From NCBI GenBank assembly GCA_025454095.1, contig JALOPC010000032.1:1-12097 (forward strand): a DNA stretch of 12,097 nucleotides, read 5' to 3'. This DNA is from Syntrophales bacterium. Its GTDB lineage: Bacteria; Desulfobacterota; Syntrophia; Syntrophales; UBA2192. This document shows, piece by piece, positions 7,984 to 12,097 of the stretch; position 1 is the stretch's first letter; every line of letters starts with the position of its first letter. Both the position numbers and the translations under genes were made by a program. The notes under the pieces were generated by a model. It was not told the DNA's origin. It was given only the letters and a program-made list of their open reading frames with translations, and made no database searches.

Positions 7984-8000
7984 GGGTGTCGGGTTTCGGG
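7984..8000 (+). repeat. Short GGG-every-7 tract after mrcA (three G-runs)
   Basis: GGG at 7984, 7991 and 7998, in units GGGTGTC, GGGTTTC and a final GGG, begins 15 bases after the mrcA stop. It has the same 7-base phase and coding-strand orientation as the tracts in the gat and ilvBN gaps. Only three runs exist, so it could not form an intramolecular quadruplex alone. A GC-rich hairpin (GCGGCC/GGCCGC, about 7968-7983) lies immediately upstream and lacks a T-run. Confidence 0.6.
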
Positions 8001-8002
8001 TT

Positions 8003-8027
8003 CAAGAGAAAAATCTCTTGACAAGAG
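8003..8027 (+). promoter_or_regulatory. Palindrome centred on the ilv -35 element, possible operator
   Basis: CAAGAGA (8003-8009), AAAA, TCTCTTG (8014-8020), A and CAAGAG (8022-8027) make two overlapping dyads. CTCTTG-A-CAAGAG is a perfect 13-base palindrome that contains the TTGACA -35 hexamer. A repressor bound there would block RNA polymerase. The binding protein is unknown, and chance symmetry around TTGACA is possible. Confidence 0.4.
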
Positions 8028-8046
8028 CCCGGTTTTATTGCATAAG
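8018..8046 (+). promoter_or_regulatory. Sigma70-type promoter of the ilv leader-ilvBNCD operon
   Basis: The perfect -35 TTGACA (8018-8023) is separated by exactly 17 bases from CATAAG (8041-8046). The expected start is near 8053, giving an attenuated leader RNA of about 160 bases up to the first terminator. A weaker copy with the same geometry, TTGACC-17-CATAAA, lies before ilvD. Confidence 0.72.
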
Positions 8047-8078
8047 GGGCCTCGTTTTCACCCACTGGAGAGGATTTC

Positions 8079-8162
8079 ATGATCCGTCAGATTATTTCGA
8101 GCTTCCTGGTCGTCGTTGTCGTCGTCATCGTACAGGCGGGGACCGCAGCTCGCACTCTCTGA
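8079..8162 (+). CDS. ilvL: Branched-chain amino-acid leader peptide of the ilv attenuator
   Basis: This is a 27-residue cis-acting peptide gene. Its ATG at 8079 has a strong GGAGAGG site (8067-8073) 5 bases upstream and it ends at TGA 8160-8162. Codons 10-18 read Leu, six Val, Ile, Val without interruption (8106-8132), and Ile also occurs at positions 2, 5 and 6. A ribosome short of charged Val, Leu or Ile tRNA would stall there. The arrangement matches the principle of the enterobacterial IvbL and IlvL leaders, although the sequence is different. It lies about 27 bases after the expected transcription start and 137 bases before ilvB, and overlaps the pairing segments described next. The peptide itself probably has no function after it is made. 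Confidence 0.85.
   Translation: MIRQIISSFLVVVVVVIVQAGTAARTL
8098..8152 (+). promoter_or_regulatory. Protector (1:2) hairpin of the ilv attenuator
   Basis: CGAGCT (8098-8103) pairs perfectly with AGCTCG (8147-8152), and GGTC (8108-8111) with GACC (8141-8144). The first arm contains the Leu10 and first Val codons, so a ribosome stalled there would prevent this stem. It sequesters the arm needed for the antiterminator. Confidence 0.65.
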
Positions 8163-8195
8163 TGGAAACATAGAGCAAAACGAGCCGCGGCCCCC
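8138..8195 (+). promoter_or_regulatory. Antiterminator (2:3) of the ilv attenuator
   Basis: GGGGACCGCAGCTCG (8138-8152) can pair with CGAGCCGCGGCCCCC (8181-8195) at 13 of 15 positions, with two A-C mismatches. This uses the whole 5' arm of the first terminator. A ribosome paused at the leader stop (8160) should cover part of the 8138-8152 arm and favour termination. Confidence 0.7.
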
Positions 8196-8213
8196 GAAAG
8201 ACCGCGGCTTTTT
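8183..8213 (+). terminator. First intrinsic terminator (3:4) of the ilv attenuator
   Basis: AGCCGCGG (8183-8190) and CCGCGGCT (8202-8209) form a perfect 8-bp stem with an 11-base loop, followed by five T (8209-8213). It lies after the leader peptide stop and before ilvB, as expected for an attenuator. Confidence 0.85.
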
Positions 8214-8229
8214 CGTACCGAAAAGCCGC
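8204..8229 (+). promoter_or_regulatory. Second-tier antiterminator (4:5) linking the two terminators
   Basis: The 3' arm and T-run of terminator 1, GCGGCTTTT (8204-8212), are perfectly complementary over 9 bases to AAAAGCCGC (8221-8229), the 5' arm of terminator 2. Two more pairs (8214-8215 with 8219-8220) extend the stem across a bulged T. No T-run follows, so this stem would not terminate and would disable terminator 2. It excludes both flanking terminators. Confidence 0.6.
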
Positions 8230-8255
8230 AACGGAAAAGCGTTCGCGGCTTTTTT
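8221..8255 (+). terminator. Second intrinsic terminator (5:6) before ilvB
   Basis: AAAAGCCGC-AACG (8221-8233) pairs with CGTT (8240-8243) and GCGGCTTTT (8245-8253), a 13-bp stem with one bulged C and a six-base loop, ending in six T (8250-8255). It lies 28 bases before the ilvB ribosome binding site. A tandem second terminator is unusual in an amino-acid attenuator. Confidence 0.82.
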
Positions 8256-8298
8256 GTTGTCATCATCCTTATTCTTCGTGATCGGAGGAGGTAGTCCC

Positions 8299-9989
8299 GT
8301 GAAAATGAAAGGAACCCAGATCTTGCTCGAGTGCCTGAAGGCGGAAGGCGTGGACGTCATGTTCGGATACCCCGGCGGGTCCGTCATCGACATCTACGAC
8401 GAGCTGCACCGCAACCCCGCCGTCAAGCACATCCTGGTCCGCCACGAGCAGGCGGCCGTGCACGCCGCCGACGGCTACGCCCGCGCGACGGGGAAGGTCG
8501 GCGTGGCCCTGGCCACCTCCGGCCCGGGGGCCACGAACACCGTGACCGGCATCGCCACGGCGAACATGGACTCCATCCCCATCGTCGTTTTCACGGGGCA
8601 GGTCCCGACACATCTCATCGGCAACGACGCCTTCCAGGAGTGCGACATCACGGGCATCACCCGGCCCTGCACCAAGCACAACTACCTCGTCCGCAACCCC
8701 GACGAGCTGGCCGGCACCATCCGCGAGGCCTTCCACATCGCCCGCACGGGCCGTCCCGGGCCGGTGCTCGTCGACCTGCCGAAGAACGTCATCGCCGCCG
8801 AGGTGGACTACGACCCGGCCAAGATCCGGATCGACTCGACCCGGCTGTCGCTTCCGCCCAAGCCCTCCTCCAAGAAGTACGTCCAGCTCCTGGAGATGCT
8901 GAGGGCCGCAAAGCGGCCCATGCTGATGACAGGCGGCGGCATCCTGCTGGGCAAGGCGTCGGAGGAACTGCGGTCCTTCGCCCGGAGGGCCAAGCTCCCG
9001 GTCACGTCGACCCTCATGGGCCTCGGCGCCTTCCCGGGCTCGGACCCGCTCTTCCTCGGCATGCCGGGGATGCACGGCACCTACTTCGCCAACATGGCCA
9101 TCAGCCACTGCGACCTGCTCATCTGCATCGGCGCCCGCTTCGACGACCGCGTGACGGGCAAGCTCGAAACCTTCGCCTCCAACGCCCAGATCATCCACGT
9201 CGACGTGGACCCCTCGTCGATCAACAAGAACATCGTCGTGGACCTGCCGATCGTGAGCGACGCGAAGAGCGCCCTGGAGAACATCAACCGCCTGCTCAAG
9301 GACAACAGCTACACGGCCACCGACGCGGAGCGCAAGGACTGGCTCGAGCAGATCGAGTCGTGGAAAAAGAAGGCGCCCCTGTCCTACTGCCAGGATAGCG
9401 AACACATCAAGCCCCAGTGCGTCATCGAGACGCTCCACGAAATCACGAAGGGCAAGGCCATCATCACCACCGAGGTGGGCCAGAACCAGATGTGGGCGGC
9501 CCAGTTCTACCGCTACGACGACCCCAACACGTTCATCTCCTCGGGCGGTCTCGGGACGATGGGCTACGGATTCCCGGCGGCCATGGGCGTGAAGCTCGCT
9601 TTCCCCGACCGGATCGTCGTGGACATCGCCGGCGACGGCAGCATCCAGATGAACATCCAGGAGATGGCCACGTGCATGCAGTACAAGATCCCCGTGAAGA
9701 TCGTCCTGCTCAACAACGGCTATCTCGGCATGGTCCGCCAGTGGCAGGAGCTCTTCTACGAGAAGCGCTACTCCAACACGGACATGACCTTCCAGCCCGA
9801 CTTCGTGAAGGTGGCCGAGGCCTACGGCTGGCAGGCCCTGCGGGCGCGGTTCTCGAGCAGGGGCTCTTCACCGACCGGCCCTGCCTCATGGACTTCCAGG
9901 TGTCCCGCGAGGAGTGCGTCTACCCCATGGTGAGGCCGGGGGCCTCCATCAGCGAGATGACGCTGGGGACGCGGGAGATGACGAACTGA
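8299..9989 (+). CDS. ilvB: Acetolactate synthase large (catalytic) subunit, frameshifted near its 3' end
   Basis: This ThDP- and FAD-dependent enzyme condenses pyruvate with pyruvate or 2-ketobutyrate, the first shared step of Val, Leu and Ile synthesis. I choose GTG 8299 because GGAGGAGG (8284-8291) lies 7 bases upstream; ATG 8305 is the alternative. A frame open back to 8116 merely crosses the attenuator. The catalytic glutamate E50 is in RHEQAA, and the ThDP/Mg motif runs from GDGS (445-448) to NN (472-473). The frame is good to about residue 515 (AYGWQALR, base 9841). The family-like C-terminus, with PCLMDFQVSREECVYPMV, then continues in another frame from about 9846 to TGA 9987-9989. About 10 codons with a net loss of 3n+1 bases appear to be missing. 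Uncorrected, translation stops at 9933 (544 residues). Confidence 0.92.
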
Positions 9990-9994
9990 AAAAC

Positions 9995-10025
9995 GGGTAT
10001 CGGGGTTAGGGTCTTGGGGTTCGGG
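9995..10025 (+). repeat. GGG-every-7 tract between ilvB and ilvN (five G-runs)
   Basis: GGG occurs at 9995, 10002, 10009, 10016 and 10023, an exact 7-base period, in units GGGTATC, GGGGTTA, GGGTCTT and GGGGTTC. It starts 5 bases after the ilvB stop on the coding strand. Five runs satisfy the quadruplex pattern. The rest of the 119-base gap is purine-rich and holds the ilvN ribosome binding site. Confidence 0.84.
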
Positions 10026-10108
10026 TAAAGACCCAGGCGAAGAAAAGGCAAGAGACCGGGACCGACGAAAGGCGGCCCGGAATTCATATCAAAGGAAGGC
10101 GCGGAATC

Positions 10109-10594
10109 ATGGACAAGAAAGAAAACGTCATATCCCTGCTCGTCAACAACAAGCCCGACGTTCTGGCCCGGGTGGCAGGGACCCTCGGCGGCAAGGGGTA
10201 CAACATCGAGACGCTCTGCGTGGACGTCACGATCAACCCCGACGTCTCCAAGATCATCCTCACCACGATCGGCACCAAGGCGACGGTGCAGAAGATCGAA
10301 GCGCAGCTCGCGCGGCTCATCGACGTCATCAAGGTGGAGAACCTCACCGACGTGGAGACGGTGAAGCGGGAGCTCGTGCTGATCCGCATGAGCCTCACGG
10401 CGGACAACAAGAACGAATTGATCCGGAGAATCAACCAGCTCAACTGCAAGATCCTGACCTTCAACTCGGACCACTGCGTCCTGGAGTTCAGGGGAAGCAA
10501 GGCGGAAGTCGACAAGGTCCTGGAGACCCTGAAGCCCCTGGGCATCGACGACATCGCCCGGACGGGCATCGCCGCGCTGGAACGCAAGAACTGA
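10109..10594 (+). CDS. ilvN: Acetolactate synthase small (regulatory) subunit
   Basis: The protein activates IlvB and confers feedback inhibition, usually by valine. Its 161 residues match the longer IlvN/IlvH type. An N-terminal ACT domain begins ENVISLLVNNKPDVLARVAG (residues 5-24) with GKGYNIETL after it, and a C-terminal domain runs from about residue 85. The ATG at 10109 follows AAGGAAGG ending 9 bases upstream. It is third in the leader-ilvB-ilvN order. The 119-base gap from ilvB, holding a G-rich tract, is longer than the tight spacing often seen for ilvBN. No lesion is visible. Confidence 0.96.
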   Translation: MDKKENVISLLVNNKPDVLARVAGTLGGKGYNIETLCVDVTINPDVSKIILTTIGTKATVQKIEAQLARLIDVIKVENLTDVETVKRELVLIRMSLTADNKNELIRRINQLNCKILTFNSDHCVLEFRGSKAEVDKVLETLKPLGIDDIARTGIAALERKN

Positions 10595-10599
10595 GAATC

Positions 10600-10634
10600 C
10601 GTGGCTCGTGTCTCGCGGCTTGTGTTTCGTGTCC
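10600..10634 (+). repeat. Five tandem heptads after ilvN
   Basis: Five uninterrupted 7-base units, CGTGGCT, CGTGTCT, CGCGGCT, TGTGTTT and CGTGTCC, begin 5 bases after the ilvN stop. The unit differs from the GGG tracts but keeps the same period. Reverse-complement-like units occur at 10714-10755, so the two arrays could pair imperfectly around the terminator between them. Confidence 0.75.
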
Positions 10635-10640
10635 GAAAAT

Positions 10641-10666
10641 AGGCAGGGGGATATTTGCCTTTTTTT
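10641..10666 (+). terminator. Probable intrinsic terminator between ilvN and ilvC
   Basis: AGGCA (10641-10645) pairs with TGCCT (10656-10660), and upstream A residues can pair with part of the following run of seven T (10660-10666). The stem is short with a 10-base loop, so termination may be partial. If active, it would lower ilvC and ilvD expression relative to ilvBN. Confidence 0.5.
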
Positions 10667-10695
10667 CAGGGACGGATCGAACCCGATTCCGACGG

Positions 10696-10712
10696 CCGGG
10701 CGCCACGCCCGG
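10696..10712 (+). other. GC-rich hairpin in the ilvN-ilvC gap
   Basis: CCGGGCG (10696-10702) and CGCCCGG (10706-10712) form a perfect 7-bp stem with a three-base loop. No T-run follows. It sits between the probable terminator and the second heptad array and may act as an RNA stability element or pause site; function is unknown. Confidence 0.5.
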
Positions 10713-10713
10713 T

Positions 10714-10755
10714 TCGCGACGCGCAACACCCGCCACGAAACACGAGGCACCCATC
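10714..10755 (-). repeat. Inverted heptad array before ilvC
   Basis: Six 7-base units run across 10714-10755: TCGCGAC, GCGCAAC, ACCCGCC, ACGAAAC, ACGAGGC and ACCCATC. Their complement reads like CGTGTTT units, so the array is inverted relative to 10600-10634. Over the best-matching 19 bases about 16 positions pair. It ends 16 bases before the ilvC ribosome binding site. Confidence 0.6.
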
Positions 10756-10780
10756 ATCAACCACTAAGCAAGGAGGAACC

Positions 10781-11809
10781 ATGTCAAAGCTCAACATCGG
10801 CGGGGTGGTCGAAGACGTCATCACCTCGGAGGAGTTTACGCTGGAGAAGGCCCGCGAAGTGCTCAAGAACGAAGTCGTGGCCATCGTCGGCTACGGCGTG
10901 CAGGGGCGCGGCCAGGCCCTGAACCTGCGCGACAACGGGATCAACGTCATCGTCGGCGAGGAGTACAACACGAAGAAGGCCGAGGAGGAAGGCTGGGTGC
11001 CCGGCAAGACCCTCTTCCCGCTCTTCGAGGCCGCCAAGAAGGGAACGATCATCCAGTACCTCATGTCGGATGCCCAGCAGAAGTCCCTGTGGCCCCAGCT
11101 GAAGCCGACCCTCACCAAGGGCAAGGCCCTGTACTTCTCCCACGGGTTCTCCATCGTCTACAAGGAGCAGACCGGCGTGATCCCGCCTGCGGACATCGAC
11201 GTCATCCTGGTGGCCCCCAAGGGCGCCGGGCGCACCGTGCGCGACAACTACCTGGCCGGCAGCGGCATCAACTCGAGCTACGCCGTCTTCCAGGACGCGA
11301 CGGGGCGGGCCCTCGAAAGGACGCTGGCCGTCGGCGTGGCCATCGGGTCCGGCTACCTCTTCCCGACGAGCTTCGAACACGAGGTCTGGAGCGACCTGAC
11401 GGGCGAGCGGGGCGTTCTCATGGGCTGCCTGGCCGGCGTTCTCGAAGCCCAGTACAACGAACTGCGCAAGCGGGGCCACAGCCCCAGCGAGGCCTTCAAC
11501 GAAACCGTCGAGGAGCTCACCCAGAGCCTCATGCCGCTGGTCGCCCAGAACGGGATGGACTGGATGTACGCCAACTGCAGCGCCACGGCCCAGCGCGGGG
11601 CCCTGGACTGGAAAAACCGATTCCGGGATGCCGTCGCGCCCGTGTTCACCGAGCTCTACGACCGCGTCAAATCCGGCAAGGAAACGGAGATCGTGCTCAC
11701 GACGGGCGCGGCCTCCGACTACCGGGACAAGCTGGCCAAGGAGCTCGATGTCATGCGCAACTCCGAGATGTGGCAGGCCGGCGCCGTGGTGCGCTCGCTG
11801 AGGCCGGAG
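10781..11809 (+). CDS. ilvC: Ketol-acid reductoisomerase, stop codon missing
   Basis: IlvC converts acetolactate or acetohydroxybutyrate to the dihydroxy acid by Mg-dependent alkyl migration and NAD(P)H reduction. ATG 10781 follows AGGAGG (10771-10776). The Rossmann motif GYGVQG is at residues 37-42. Expected metal-binding acids lie in DLTGE (D205, E209) and ETVEE (E241, E245). The 343 residues through AVVRSLRPE (base 11809) match a class I enzyme, in which this motif normally sits just before the C-terminus. Here no in-frame stop follows: the frame continues through the C/T-rich gap and to the window edge, overlapping ilvD in another frame. I end the feature at the last family-like codon. 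The natural stop was probably lost by an indel or assembly error at about 11810. Confidence 0.93.
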
Positions 11810-11829
11810 GTCCGAATTCTTTGTCCGCT

Positions 11830-11866
11830 CTTCCTACCTTCCTCACTTCCGATCTTCCTGATCTTC
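11830..11866 (+). repeat. Octad CTTCC tract after ilvC
   Basis: CTTCC recurs at 11830, 11838, 11846 and 11854, an exact 8-base spacing, followed by a degenerate fifth copy. The tract lies just after the place where ilvC should stop. It resembles the other short-period gap tracts in position but not in unit or period. Confidence 0.6.
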
Positions 11867-11885
11867 AGGGGGAGGGAACCGACGG

Positions 11886-11914
11886 TTGACCCTCCCTTTG
11901 CCTTGTGGCATAAA
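11886..11914 (+). promoter_or_regulatory. Possible internal promoter for ilvD
   Basis: TTGACC (11886-11891), a 17-base spacer and CATAAA (11909-11914) copy the geometry of the ilv leader promoter (TTGACA-17-CATAAG). A start near 11921 would give about 25 untranslated bases. Such RNA would lack the 5' arm of the stem that can hide the ilvD ribosome binding site. Confidence 0.45.
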
Positions 11915-11941
11915 GAGACCATTCTGCACCCAAAGGGAGGG
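11890..11941 (+). promoter_or_regulatory. Inverted repeat able to mask the ilvD ribosome binding site
   Basis: CCCTCCCTTTG (11890-11900) is perfectly complementary to CAAAGGGAGGG (11931-11941), an 11-bp stem with a 30-base loop. The 3' arm contains the GGGAGGG ribosome binding site, 4 bases before the ilvD ATG. In read-through RNA from ilvC the site could be sequestered. Confidence 0.6.
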
Positions 11942-11945
11942 AAAC

Positions 11946-12097
11946 ATGCGAAGCGACCTGATGAAAAAAGGCGTGGAGAGGGCGCCCCACCGCTCCCTCT
12001 TCAAGGCCATGGGCTACACCGACGAGGAAATCGCGCGCCCCCTGATCGGCGTCGTCAACTCCTACAACGAGATCATCCCCGGGCACATCCACCTGCG
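11946..12097 (+). CDS. ilvD: Dihydroxy-acid dehydratase, N-terminal part
   Basis: This is the third enzyme of the pathway. It removes water from 2,3-dihydroxy-isovalerate or -methylvalerate with an iron-sulfur cluster. Only the first 50 codons are present before the right edge. The start [20 protein letters not shown], followed by [29 protein letters not shown], is the standard N-terminus, with the [12 protein letters not shown] segment characteristic of IlvD/Edd dehydratases. The opening and the ilv context favour IlvD over Edd. ATG 11946 has GGGAGGG (11935-11941) 4 bases upstream, within the stem described above. It lies 136 bases after the last family-like codon of ilvC and in a different frame. 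Confidence 0.93.
   Translation, partial: MRSDLMKKGVERAPHRSLFKAMGYTDEEIARPLIGVVNSYNEIIPGHIHL

Noticed and set aside
8138..8255. T-box or other ligand-binding riboswitch
   Set aside because: No T-box specifier or conserved T-box sequence was seen; a leader peptide rich in Val/Leu/Ile codons with exclusive stems explains the region better.
8116..8298. N-terminal extension of ilvB by 61 codons starting at ATG 8116
   Set aside because: It crosses the leader peptide and both terminators, has no family similarity, and a strong GGAGGAGG site precedes GTG 8299.

Overview
The window is a GC-rich bacterial chromosome segment carrying housekeeping genes. A Gram-negative anaerobe of the former Deltaproteobacteria (Desulfobacterota, perhaps Syntrophia-like) fits best. 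The reasons are the GatCAB amidotransferase, a two-gene Tat module, a single PBP1A, a class I IlvC and the protein similarity as I recall it. This placement is inference; no rRNA or other marker is present.

Minus strand, read right to left from 4607: a zinc-dependent histone-deacetylase-family amidohydrolase, then gatC, gatA and gatB (tRNA-dependent amidotransferase), then the start of mtnA (methionine salvage), which leaves at the left edge. Plus strand, from a promoter at about 4701: a TatA/TatB-type protein, tatC and a bifunctional penicillin-binding protein 1A. A second promoter at about 8018 then opens a branched-chain amino-acid operon: leader peptide, ilvB, ilvN, ilvC and ilvD (cut by the right edge). 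IlvBN makes acetolactate or acetohydroxybutyrate, IlvC reduces and isomerises it, and IlvD dehydrates it to the 2-keto acid.

The most notable element is the 250-base leader before ilvB. It encodes a 27-residue peptide with nine consecutive Leu/Val/Ile codons. It also contains classical attenuator pairings (protector, antiterminator, terminator) and then a second terminator. That second terminator's 5' arm can pair perfectly with the 3' arm of the first. Six segments can therefore fold in two exclusive, domino-like ways: both terminators on, or both off.

Two further themes stand out. First, gaps between genes carry short tandem tracts. Four have GGG spaced exactly every 7 bases on the coding strand, just after a stop codon, and are G-quadruplex-capable. 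Others are heptad, octad or roughly 9-base tracts. Second, three genes are damaged near their 3' ends: gatB lacks about 41 codons with a frame change, ilvB lacks about 10 codons with a frame change, and ilvC has no stop. These may be assembly errors or real deletions. No tRNA, rRNA, CRISPR array, insertion sequence or phage gene was seen. The only gap between major genes longer than 300 bases (7969-8298) is filled by the ilv promoter and attenuator.
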